Assembly: GCF_907164915.1 (NCBI RefSeq)
Contig: NC_061867.1
Coordinates: forward strand, 34,531,751-34,595,750
DNA: 64,000 nucleotides
From: Impatiens glandulifera
Lineage: Eukaryota > Streptophyta > Magnoliopsida > Ericales > Balsaminaceae
Direction: 5' to 3'
Part shown: positions 12,085 to 23,590 of the stretch, one piece after another
How positions within the stretch are numbered: position 1 is the stretch's first letter
How the letters are laid out: the number at the start of each line of letters is the position of its first letter
Program-made: the position numbers and the translations under genes
The notes under the pieces: model-generated
Databases searched by the model: none
Told to the model about the DNA's origin: nothing
Seen by the model: the letters and a program-made list of their open reading frames with translations, nothing else

Positions 12085-13470
12085 TTCTTATAATATTCTT
12101 CATACCTAAACTTTTATAACTTTTTAATATCAACCCATATATTTTACAATTTTATAAATTAAATCAAAATATTTTAATATCACTCTAATATTTTAAATTT
12201 GATTGTAAATTATTTATAAAAATTTATTAAAAATTCAAAAATTAAAATACACAAACTAAAAAATATTTTTTTATGAACATTATTATAATATTTTTTTGAA
12301 CAATATTATCAATTTTAAATATAATTATAAATTTATGTTATATAAAAAATATTATATAAATAAATTAAATTATATAAATAAACTAAATAAATAAATTAAA
12401 ATAATAAATTATATAAATAAATTTAACGTATAAAATATATCTAAATTAAGTTTAGGGTTTCAAATTTTATCTCTCTCCGTTTGATAATTTATCTTTTTCT
12501 CTTTATTAATAATTAGGGACAGTAATAAATTAAATAAAAAATAACAAAATATATATTTTTAAATATATATTATATTTGATAAATATATATTTAAAAGAAT
12601 AAAAGAATAAAAAAATAAATATAAAAATTCTTAATATTTTTTAATTAATTATTTCTCCTTTTCTTTTTTCTTAAATTTTTTTTTTTCATTTTTTCTTTTA
12701 ACATGTTTCATTCTTATTTCACTTGAAATAGAAATATGATGCAAGTCTACAAAATGGGATTTTTCTGTCTTAAACTAACAATGATAAAATAACAAAATTA
12801 TTGACAATTCAAGAATTAAACTACTAACTTCTTCTGATATAATATTTATAGGGTGAATGACAAATCATTAAATCAAAAACAAAGTAAAATAAAAATGTAA
12901 TACAGTTTTTGTATCTTTTAGTGGGGTGGGATGGTTGAATATAATAGTAGTTCTTAAACTGTTAGTAGTTAGTACACTATAACTTACATTATTAAAATTT
13001 ATAAATCAAAATACTTTATAAATTTCTCTTAAATATTACTTTTTCTCAAATAACTCAGTTTATAATATAAAAAAAAAAGTTGACCATAATAAGTTTACAC
13101 AGTATATTTTAAAGTGTTTTTTTTTTTTTCCTTTTTCATTTCTCTCCTTACTTTCCTTTTTATTTAAACATTTGATGCATCTTACAGCTAGAATGAGTTC
13201 AAACATTTTAGCAGAATTTGGAATAGATAAGTTTATATACAAGTGGGTTTAATTAAAATAAGCAACAAATATGATTGTGATTAAATCTGCTTTCTTAATC
13301 AAATAGATATTTATTTTTAAATAAAAAACTTGAATGAAATAAGTAAATTAGAAACTCTCATATCTTAAGCCAAATGGAATAAAATCATTCTTCTTATAAA
13401 AGACAGGAGCACAATATACACAAATTTGCATAAAGAGAAACAAACACTTGAAATCAGTGTGAAGATGATC
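12085..13470. other. AT-rich intergenic spacer
   Basis: Very AT-rich, with poly-A/T runs and ATAAATTA-type simple sequence (12340-12440). The part next to 13470 is the 3' flank of the BRCT gene. No other gene or element recognised. Confidence 0.5.
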
Positions 13471-16400
13471 TCAGCTGCCTTTGGGATTATGATGATGTTT
13501 AGTAGACACAGGGCGGAACTCATTGTTATCATTCTTCAGCCACACTGTAGAACGCGTTTGCTTCACATTATTCAGAAATAGACGATACCTGCCAAATCAA
13601 TCACACCCCATTTGAGAATTTAAACCAAAAGATCAATCAAATAGGCCTTCAATTCAAAGATCAAATGAATTCAAGTTTGTTTGGTGATATAACCACTATG
13701 ATCAAACACACCTTTCATACTCTAGCTTCTGGGTGACTATGCCATTCAGCAACAATTCTGAACTATAAACTGCTGCACCTGCACAAACAAAAACAGGAAA
13801 ATAAAACCCAGTAAAATCTCTGCAAATAAACTCAGATAGCTCATTTAGACTGAGTGTTGCTAATTCCTGACCTCTCTCGATGAAAGGCATGCAGACACTG
13901 TAATCTTCCTCGCAAGATAAAACCAATAAGTTGTCTCCCAATTTCTCATCAGTGAGTGTTTTTCTTACTATTCTATCGATAACCTGAATATTTTACCAAC
14001 AATTGTCAATTTTACTAATAAATAAAAATTAAATATTATTAAGACTACATATTATAGATACAGGCATACCATGCCAGCAACTGCCTTCACCAAATTTGTC
14101 AATATCTCTTTACCAGGCTTTGTGCTAGGTGTTATGAAGACCCTTTGCCCCTGAAACAGAAATATATTGAATTATGCACCCATCTCATAAGAGGTTTAAA
14201 ACTGAAAATGTTAATTTACCTTCAAGAGTGGACATTGACTTGCACGAGCTAACGAAACTGCTAAGTTAAAACCAAACTCTTTCTCTTTTTGCACATCTCT
14301 TAATATATAGTTCCTCTCATCAATGAAACAGCTAGCTTGTAAACAGCTATCGAGCCACGAATCGGTCACTATAGGTTTCCCAAATGCAATGGCTTCTAGC
14401 ATGTTTCTTGTCCGGACAAACTTATCGGTTACAAAGTGTGTGGCGTCTGAAATAGTGGATGCAACTTTTGCTCCTAAACGAGATAAAATCTGTGGAACAG
14501 CATAATATAGATGTTATAACTTGAATATTGAATGATATATATGTCTTGATAAAAAAAAAATTAGACCGGATTCTTTTCAAATCTATATAAATGTACATTT
14601 GCAGCTTGCAAAATTGGAAGGAAAAGAATACAAGATTATTTGGGAGTAATAATAGAAGCAATACACTAAGAATAAATATTTATTCAATTCCAAAAAGTGA
14701 GTTATAACAAGAAACACAATTATGTGGGATATCACCAGTAGCGATATCCACCAAAACCTGGTTATGCTTAACCCATTTACTCAAAAAGTGGGCAGGTTGA
14801 ACAAAATTATAAGACAAAATGCAATATTGTAACAAAAAGAGAATTTTGAGATGAACGTAATATAGGTTGCAAAATGTTCTTGGCCTCCCATGAGATTTGA
14901 TGAGGTGTCTTATTCAAGAAGGAAACCAAGTTGAGGGAGTCAATGAAGATTGTGGAATAGGATTCAGCCTTGTTAGTTGTATAATGTTGTGCAAGGAGTA
15001 GCGCACAAACTTTCATTGTATCCGGGAATCAACATGACTCGGTGTAAAGAGGTACAAAAATGTACTATTGTTCAAAGTGAAATTTGGAGAAAACAGTTAC
15101 AAAATAATGATGAAATTAGTTGATTTGAAGAAATAGAATGCTAAAAAGAAGTCATTGTAAATGTAGCTAGAAGAAATAGCTTTTTGTTCATAGGTTTCAG
15201 AAACGTTTGTTACTGTTCATTTAATAAAAGGACTTCTCTTTTCTCGAAAGAAGAAACACATTCCTCCACTGTGACCCCGAAGTGGAATCGAATTCTGCCT
15301 CTTAGTTCAAGACTGCTATCACTTAGAGCTTGTTCAGTTGGGTTTTTTAAAAAAAATCCAGCCATAATCAAACATCATTTCATCCTCTCTCATCAATCAC
15401 TTCACTCAATTCATTAACAAAATATTAAAATAACATTTACTTATAAAAAAAAAATATTACCTCCTCAAAATCACTACTCATCAACATTTTTTAAATAAAC
15501 CACGTTTTAAATAAACCCAAACTGAACAACCTCTTAGAGTATTCATAATATTAATAAATAAGAAAAGAAGTAAAAAAAAAACAATCTACCTTTTTCTGCT
15601 GCTTGATTATATCTTCATCCAAGTGCTGACTGAACAAGACTTGAATGTTAGACATATCCCTCCTCTTCCTCCTCGACTCTCTAATGGGGAATCCAGACGA
15701 GATCAACAAGTTGTCAACTTCTTTAAAAGGCAATAATTTTGACAGGTTCCTTCTGCAAGTCTGCTTACGATACTCATCACCCATACAAACCGGTGATGCA
15801 GCATGTCCAGGGGTGCCGGTCCCACAATTATTAGGAGTGGTCGATGCTGAATCAGATGGATTATATCTGTTGGTACTTATCGTCTTGTCAGAATGCTTTA
15901 ATGCTGAAGTTCCAAGCCCATGTTCAGAAGTACATAATGAAATGCCTTTTGAAGATCCTAAACTAGCCAGAGAAGCTTCCTTAGCAACAACCTTTACCCG
16001 ATTTTCAATTTTTCTTTGTGTTCTTTTCCCTTTGCAATATTTCAATTCAACTGGTAAAGTTACACCAGCCACACACGATTTCTCTGGATTGGAAGAATCA
16101 CAATCAGTTCTACCCCTCTTCCTCCCATTGGTAAGTTTTTTCTCTTCATCAGCACTTAACTTCCTGGATCGCCTAGTTCGACAGGCTATTGGTGTACAAA
16201 AAACACTAGATCTATCAAAATCACCAATCTCATCATTTTTAGAAGCTCCCTTAATTTGTCCAACTCCATCTGAGACTGCGTGCCTTTTCAAATTTGATTC
16301 AGCTTTCTTTGTCTCAGTATAACTTTCTGTTTTATCTGAATTTTGCTTGACCTTGACCTTCAAACGTTCTGTTGATTTTACAAGAGTAGATAAATCTTCA

Positions 16401-19400
16401 CTATTTGGCTGAGACTTCTTCTTAGACTGTCTTGTCAACCTCCTTTCTTCTCCTTTATTAGAGTTGTTTTCGCAAATCTCAGCATCAAAGTTAAAGCATA
16501 AAGCTTCCATAGCTTCAGCAGCTAGTTGAGTATCCGGTCCCACATCAGGTATATCCTGCACATCCTTATCAATTCCAGCAGCTTCTATACAATCTAGGGA
16601 ATCCCTATCTAATTGTTCATCAAGCTCCTTAACAAGATTCTTCCTAAGATCTTTTCCTGTTCTCTGTGTAGATTTACAGTTCTTGCTGGAAAATTTTAAA
16701 TCCAACTTTGAGTGGGAATAAACTAAACCATTTACCTTTACATTTTCGTCAATTTCTAGTTTCTCTTCAACATGCCGCATTTTATCAACTGATGTATTTC
16801 CTCGGCGGATCCGCTTCTTAGGTTGGGTAAAAGATTTCTTATCAAATAAAGTTTCCTTCTTTTTGATGAAAAAATCTCCACCACCTTCATCTTCATGATT
16901 ATCATCCCAATCAAAAATCCCTCTTTGTTTTGAATCCTCAATGCGAGTGGCTCTTCTTCTAGACAAACTCTGGCTCCTTTTCCTGCTCGATAGCTGTTTT
17001 GATTTCCCACCGGTGGAAGTTCTTACATCCTCTATTTGATCAAGTTCAGACTTAAGAAGCTTGTCAACAAAGTCCAATGCATTGGCTTGCGATAGATCTC
17101 CAGGCTCTTGGGAATCCAGATAGCTTAGTCCTGCAACCTCGGGCACATCCGCTTCCCCATCAACTTCATTTGTATTTGCAACAAAGAGTTTCCTTGCGGT
17201 TGACCTACCAAAACAGCTCTTATCCTTTGTTCTTCCTTCGTTTTCACTTACAAGTTCTTCTACGGGTTTTGAATCATAGTTTATAAAAGGTGTCTTTGAA
17301 TCTTCTTCAACAGTATGGGTCTTCAAGGAGCAACCTTCACTTCTTAAGGAAAGGGGTTCAATGTTCATCTCACCACTAGACCTTTGTCTTGCCGCTAAAG
17401 CAGAAGCTCTTAAAGAAGAAACTCGAACAGATGTGAAATCTAATCGAACATATCCTGATAAAAAAATTAACTGTCAAGACCATAGAAGGTGAGCATGCCC
17501 ATACCCTCAAGTATTCAATTTTTCACGTAATTTCTTCATGTGAGATATCAACAGTTACAATGTCACTAGTTAGTTCTAAATGATTCAAATATGAGGAAAT
17601 TACAAATATGTCACATGTGTATAAAATCAAATATTATGTCTTGAACTAAGAGACTTATGTCCCCACTAATAACACCTTGATTGGAGTGGGGGTTGTGGCG
17701 GTAAAATTTGTGCTAGTCTCCACAAGACAAAATTCTGATCTAAAAGAAAACACACACACAACTGGTTTCCAAGCTAAGCAGGCTAATGTACAAGTATCAA
17801 GCGTAACTGATTTTAATATATTTATCTTTTTACACCCAGTTTCTTTTTTGGAGGAGGATAGAACAGATGCCACGAAGTCTATAACAGCCCCACACCCCTA
17901 CCCACTTCAATCAAGTTGTTTTCAGTGAGGACCAAACTTTAGACCTCAACCTCTTAAGTTCAATACTCTTAATATTTACTTACTAGTAACTAGTTCAAAT
18001 ATCATGCAGACCAGTAAGCTTATACTTCCATTAAGTTATTCCAAAAATAATCATACTCACCTGAACTTGGCCTGCCATTACTCAAAACATCAGAGCTTCC
18101 TCGTGATTCTCCTTTATTGTGTTTTTCAGAATTTGTGGAAAGAAGATGCTCCTGCTCTACATGAGAACTATCTGCTGCCTTGAGCGGATCATCATCATTT
18201 GATATGGCTTCAGTGTCACTCAAAACGATGGTTTCATCACTGTCACTACAACTAACATCTTCCTTATCTATCAACTGAGTGTCTATTAATTCATCATAAT
18301 CAAGATCGTCCATTACTTGAGTCTCACCAGCAAGATCTATTAACTGAGTCTCACCATCAAAATCTAACTTCTGAGTATCACCATTAAAATCCATATGCAT
18401 AGTCTCATCAAAATCCATTATCTGTGTGTCATCATCAAAATCCATTCTCTGAGTTTCGAATCCATTGTCAACTGGTCGAGAGTTGTCCAAGGACAATGTT
18501 TTGTTCAGACATTGCAACCGATCACCCAATCTCTCACCTACAAATCCAAAAGTGAATCAACAGTTAATTTATCCACTCTATTGAAGAAACTTGAATTGAT
18601 TACATCTAGACATAAGTATTCAGCATTAGCACTAGTTTATTTCTTGATAAAGCAAGAAAAACAAAGAACCTAAAATTTGAAAACTGGTAGTTGGTCACAA
18701 ATTTTGGCACAATAACAACCTTTTTAAAAAAAATTAAACACAATCACAACCTTATTTGAAAATCACCAAAGTTAAAAAGTAATTTTTTTTCATCTGGTAT
18801 AAGATTTATTTAATTAGTTTTATCATGATCCAATTTTATTAATTTGTGGACTACAATTGAGATTATATTCTGGTCATTGTGATTTTTAGCTTCATTTGAT
18901 ATAAGATTATTTATTGAATCATAATCCAAATTATTTTCTGAATTATTGTGAGTTTTGGTAATCATAACAAATGTAGATTTTCTGAATTATGATGTATGAC
19001 CCTGTTGATATAGATTATAGTAATTCAAGTGGCCTAACAAATGTCATGTGGGCGTAACAAAACTGAAAAGAAACTAGAATAAAGAAAAATGTTAGGGTTA
19101 TGTTGTGTATAATCAGCCCTTGATCAATATTATAGGTAGGATATATTGGTGTAATCCAAACTATTTCTCTCTATTGAATTTGTCTATCTTTCCCAATTTC
19201 CACTCATATTCTTGCTGACTCTGGTTTTTATCGATCTCAAACCGGGACACAATAATTGGTATCAGATAGACCCAAAGTAACAACAGAGAGTTGAATGCTT
19301 AAGCACAACATACAATTTAACCAATTATCACTTTGACTCTTTCTTAGTCGCTAGACAAGATTCCATTATTTATCATCATGTTATTCCAGTACACTTTCTA

Positions 19401-19607
19401 CATTTCTTTTAACCAAATTGACTAAAGCAAGAAGCTTTAAAAATATAACTGTAAACACAAATATAACCAACACTAACCAGAGAATGAATATTTAGAGCAG
19501 TGAGTTTCGACGGGTTGAGTGTCGGTGTAATCAGGCTCAGTTCTCTTACTTGGTTGATCCTTAACATCACGGCAGTCATGCAACCCCATTCTTTTTCTTT
19601 TATTCAT
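13471..19607 (-). CDS. Tandem-BRCT DNA-damage-response protein (MDC1/PAXIP1-like), 8 exons
   Basis: Likely a nuclear adaptor that reads phosphoproteins at DNA breaks. Predicted minus-strand exons: 19607-19478, 18537-18061, 17454-15590, 14489-14220, 14150-14070, 13983-13872, 13778-13712 and 13588-13471. All are GT-AG with phases joining, giving about 1039 residues. Residues 70-131 hold TQ motifs (T72, T81, T98, T107, T116, T130), and T30 is a further one. They sit in acidic MDFD-type repeats, and CK2-like SDSDET (141-146) and SDT (150-152) follow. The middle is a long, charged, apparently disordered region with basic patches. Residues about 803-1000 form two BRCT repeats: DSWLDSC with the conserved Trp at 869, then GQRVFITPSTKPGK from 915. 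Arabidopsis BCP4, described as an MDC1 counterpart, has a comparable layout as I recall it; orthology is inferred. The large intron before exon 4 holds a MITE and an RNase H-like fragment. Confidence 0.88.
14690..15020 (-). pseudogene. RNase H-like (RVT_3) fragment in a BRCT-gene intron
   Basis: Minus-strand reading resembles the plant RNase H-like domain found in LINEs: KAESYSTIFIDSLNLVSFL, then SWEAKNIL, then after a shift of frame AHFLSKWVKHN. The start and the frame are broken. It sits in the intron between exons 3 and 4 of the BRCT gene and is probably a dead retroelement fragment. Confidence 0.5.
15326..15533. mobile_element. PIF/Harbinger-type (Tourist-like) MITE
   Basis: 208 bp flanked by TTA direct repeats (15323-15325 and 15534-15536). 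The left end is GAGCTTGTTCAGTTGGGTT; the right end is its inverse with one change and one extra base. TTA duplication plus such terminal repeats are typical of PIF/Harbinger MITEs. It lies in the intron before BRCT exon 4. Confidence 0.75.
17640..17960. repeat. Unclassified intronic repeat remnant
   Basis: Within the intron between BRCT exons 2 and 3 there is a stretch of more complex sequence with a GGAGTGGGGGTTGTGGCGG segment and, near its end, GTGAGGACCAAACTTTAGACC. It resembles a degenerate SINE or other small element, but ends and target duplication are not clear. Confidence 0.3.
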
Positions 19608-20049
19608 CAATAGATCGAAACCCTAGAAAGGAAATCCGTTCTTCAAGTGATCAGAACCTGGGTAATGATCACAGGACAACGATGCAGACAACCGTCGAAT
19701 AGTATACGAAAACTTGACGAAACGGGATCAAAACTAACCTTAATTGATAGAAACAGTATGCACACGCCCCAATCTTGAGCAGTTAGAGAGAGAGAGAAAG
19801 GTTGCGTCTTGCAGGATTGGAGAATATGGAGAGGAAGTAGGGCGTGTTCGATGGAATAGGAAATTGGAGGGAAAATTGGGACATTTTTTGCATATAACTT
19901 TTGGCAACTTTGTCCACCACTTCACTCACTTGCCGCTTCGTTGTAAATTCTTACATGCAATTCCTAGGGTTTCTTTTTCACTTATTTTATTATTGAAATT
20001 TGTTAACTGTTTTTATTATGTAAATAAGTAATCAACAAACAATTTTATA
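19608..20049. other. BRCT gene upstream region
   Basis: Sequence 5' of the BRCT start codon on the minus strand, with a CT-rich tract on that strand (rich in AGAGAGAGAG as given, 19786-19796). It should contain the promoter and 5' UTR. No further gene seen. Confidence 0.4.
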
Positions 20050-20625
20050 TTTTTTTCCTCCAACTTAACCCATTTTAATATATAGGGCTTGAACTTTCAT
20101 TTTATTTTATTTTGATTTGAAATTTGTTAACTTTTTTTTTCATTTATTTTATTTGATATGACATTTTTTTTTCAAATTATATGCAATTTGGCAAAATAAA
20201 TAAATAAAATACAAGCCCTTCTTTCATCTCATTGTTTTTCTTCATTTATCCGATCTTACCCGATCTTACGCTCTACTCAAATTAGATCTATGTGAATCTT
20301 AAAATTCTTAGACTAGTGTTATGATTCTGACCGTCCATCGAATATCACGACCAACAATTGCGACAACGAACATGAACATTCTCTACTCGTCTCCCTCTCT
20401 CGATTTAGGGTTTGATTTAGGAATAGTTAAGGCAAGGCGTTCTTAACAAAAATAAAAATAAAATAGGAATGCCTTGCTTACTTAGAGCGACCAATCCGTA
20501 TATTAGGTTTTACAGATTTGTTTGAGTTAAAACTAAGAGTAATGATCATAGATGGAATCAAATGATTCGAACTTAGGATTTAATAGGTATAAACCCGTTT
20601 CTGATTTTAATTTATAAGGTTTGAT
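20050..20625 (+). repeat. Dispersed repeat, copy A of an inverted pair
   Basis: About 570 bp including ATACAAGCCCTTCT, TCTACTCGTCTCCCTCTCTC and GATTTAGGGTTTGATTTA. The same blocks occur in reverse order and opposite strand at 27510-28095, with moderate divergence. Function unknown; probably a non-autonomous element. Confidence 0.65.
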
Positions 20626-20627
20626 TA

Positions 20628-20710
20628 TCCCCTCTTCTAGCTTAGCGACAATAAGAGGTGGATATTAACCCTAAGTTTTTGGGTTCGAACCCGTAAGACG
20701 ACAAGTTTAC
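20628..20710 (+). mobile_element. 5' fragment of the SINE family
   Basis: CTCTTCTAGCTTAGCGACAA (A-box side) followed by GGGTTCGAACCCG (B-box side), matching the SINE at 6617. The body after the B box is missing. Confidence 0.65.
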
Positions 20711-21766
20711 ATTTTAAACATTTTTTAGCTTCATATTTATATTATTATTTATTTTTTTTACATTTGTTCGATAATTACACTATGAAAAAGAACATTTAAG
20801 GCTAATTAAAGATGTGATGGATTTTGTAGTATAGTTCTGGTATCGTCCATCAAATAAATCTGAACTTAAAATTTATTTGTTTTTGTGCAACATTAAAATA
20901 ATACTTGGTTCTATAAATCAGAAATGATACTTGATCCAAGTGAAGGTCCAACATCCAAAAGAATAGACACCGAAAGTGAAGGTACAACACTTATCTCATT
21001 ACTTGTATTTGTCGATAAAATTTATAATACTTTGATGTTAGAGTTTTGCAACACTTAATCATGATAAAAAACTGATAAAAGTGTTGCATATGCTCGAGCA
21101 CCAAGACCACGTCCTCGTACAACACCTCGAGCACATTCTCTAGTTTCACAAGCACAAAAATCACCTCCATGCAACACTTTGTGCACCTCCTCTAGCTCCA
21201 CAAACAACTTCTTTTAGTGTGGAACCTCGAGTAACTTCTCTTAATGGGGGAACCTTGAGTAGCTCCATGAGCAACTTCTCCTAGTGTGTACCTCAAACAA
21301 CTCCACAATCACGTCAATTTTTGAGAAACGAATAACATTAATACCAACATCAATAAAACACTAGCGTTCTGAAGATTGGTGTTATAAAATCAGGTCATAG
21401 AATTAAGCCAACCGGTTCTTATATATAATGGATACCTGCTATAACCTCTCAAAAACTTTAAGGAATAGTTATAAGGAAAAAAATGATTTTTGGAAAATCT
21501 CAAGGGAGTAATGCATCTAATGAGAGTATGCATCTTAAGGGTTGATGACTATTTATGTATTTTGATAATGTTGATGGGATAATAACTAATTAGTGTGTTT
21601 TTTTATTTTTAAAATACTAAATGAGGTTAAATTTACTAACTAAATCAATCATATTAAAAAGTGGCATACACCTATTTTTGGAGGTTAAATACAACATGAT
21701 GAATGATATTAATTTTAATTCTGAACGTAATTTAATAGTAGTATTAATAATAAAAAAGGATAAGTC
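20711..21766. other. Spacer with a Pro/Ser/Thr-like degenerate repeat
   Basis: Between about 21090 and 21310 the words CACCTCGAG, AGCTCCA and AACTTCTC recur and would read as Pro/Thr/Ser-rich protein, but no frame stays open. It looks like a decayed coding fragment of unknown origin. The rest is AT-rich with nothing recognised. Confidence 0.35.
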
Positions 21767-22578
21767 TGTAACTTTGGAAAAATCATTTTTTTGGTTTCAG
21801 TTGAAAGCTCGAGGTTTGCGTATCAAGAATCTTCTTTTAAAAATAAAACATTATTTTTAAAAGATTTTTAAATAATCCCTGATAATTTTTGAAATTAAAT
21901 AGAAATAATCAATTTGGGTTCAATTTTAAATAATCTAAGGGATTTGTGGAAATCAAATTACAATTTGATTTTTTAGAAATTTATTGTTTAAATTAATTAA
22001 AAATAATTAATTAAAAAAGTTATTTATTTGAAATAAAGTCGCCAATTAATTTTTGAAAATCAATAAAAATAGCATACGCGTACAAACTTATTCACTAGAC
22101 TTTCTTTTAGTTCGTAGTTTGGTGATACTCGAGAAAAGACTTTCATACTACATCCTCCGTACCCATTTTGAAAACGGTCTTTACTTATAATTTTGACTTT
22201 TGAAAATCGATTTTATAAAGTTTTATTTTACCGATTATTCTTCCGGTCCTAAACATGCATAGCATCATATGTTTGTGCGCTATTTAAAAAATTATAACAA
22301 CAATTATTTAAATGCTGGTACCTGTTACTGATGACGACTAAGGAGAAAAATATTTGAAGAATATCAGTTTAAAAATATATTAGAGTTTAAAAATAATCCT
22401 AAACATTGCCTTTGTTAAAATATTTTTTTTTGGAAATATCCCTAAAATATTTTGAGATCATCTTATAATTTTTTGGGATTTTTAAAAAATGGGTTGATGT
22501 TCCAAAATTACAAAAATAATTTTGGAATTTAAAAATGAGAACTAAACAGGCCTTAGAACCGGTGTCCTAGGTCTTGGG

Positions 22579-23279
22579 TAAGGGTGGACAAACCTACCGA
22601 TCTGATCCAATTCGGTATTTAGGATCGGGTATCCGCCTCTAATTTTTTTAAAATTACGATCCGTATGCGACCTGGTATCCGACCACTATCTGATCTGAAA
22701 ACACCGGATCAGATTGGCCAGCTGGATATCTGCCGATCCGACTTTTCATATTTATAATTTTTTTTCATATGCTCCAGCCTCTAATGATTAATGGCCATTT
22801 GAGCTCTAAAATTAGATCTCCATCTAAAGAGAACATATTTACAAATAGATCTAAAGGGAAACGGGAAGGAAAACAAAAGGAAGAGAGATATTTTTGTTTG
22901 GGTTTGTGGATTTGTAAAGGGAAACATAAGAAAATGAAAGGAAGAGAGATATTTTTGTTTAGGTTTGTAATTATTTAATAATATTTTTGTTTGGGGTTGT
23001 AAAGAGAAACTAGAAGGAAAACAAAAGGAAACGAGAGATTTTTGTTTGGGTTTGTAATTATTATAAACATGTTATTTTATTTTTAAATTTTAAAAATCAT
23101 CGGATCGGTTTCGGATATCCGAATTTTTTTTGCTCGATCCGTATCCGATTCGGAAATCCGGTAAAAATATCAAATCAGATCGATATCCGAATCCGATCCA
23201 TCAGATTCAGATTTTTTCAGATCGGATCGGCCAGATCAACGGATCGAGTCTTTCAGATCGGATTTTTTGGCCACCCCTA
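22579..23279. mobile_element. hAT-like MITE nested in TE1 copy 1
   Basis: 701 bp flanked by GTCTTGGG (22571-22578) and GTCCTGGG (23280-23287), an 8-bp duplication with one mismatch. The left end is TAAGGGTGG; the right end reverse-complemented is TAGGGGTGG. The interior is rich in GGATCGGAT-type words at both ends. No transposase. Confidence 0.7.
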
Positions 23280-23590
23280 GTCCTGGGTTCATTTTATTGG
23301 TCAGGACTCCACTCGGTCGGGGCTTAGGATCCTCGATCGGACCTATTGGTCATGGCTGAAAAGCCTCAGTCTAGGTGCTAAGGACTCTCGGTCGGGTGCC
23401 AAAATTCCCGGCCAGATCTCTTGATCCTAGGTGGAAGTTATCGGTCTTAAGTTCAAGAGTTATTGATCAGGTGAAAAACTCCTTGGTCCTAGGTCGGACC
23501 TCTCAACTCTCGATAAAGAACATCGGTTGAACCTCTCGGTCCTGGCTAAAAAGCCCCAGTCAGACCTGTCGGTCCTCAAGAACATCAAAA
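23280..23590. repeat. Degenerate TCGGTCCTAGGT tandem array (TE1 signature)
   Basis: Units of roughly 20-25 bp built on CTCGGTCCTAGGT..AAAAGCC. The same array marks TE1 copy 2 (33770-34195) and, in reverse, TE1 copy 3 (45610-45870). Confidence 0.6.

Noticed and set aside
15645..16322. 225-codon plus-strand frame
   Set aside because: Antisense shadow of the large BRCT-gene exon; the minus-strand frame has exon borders and domain support.
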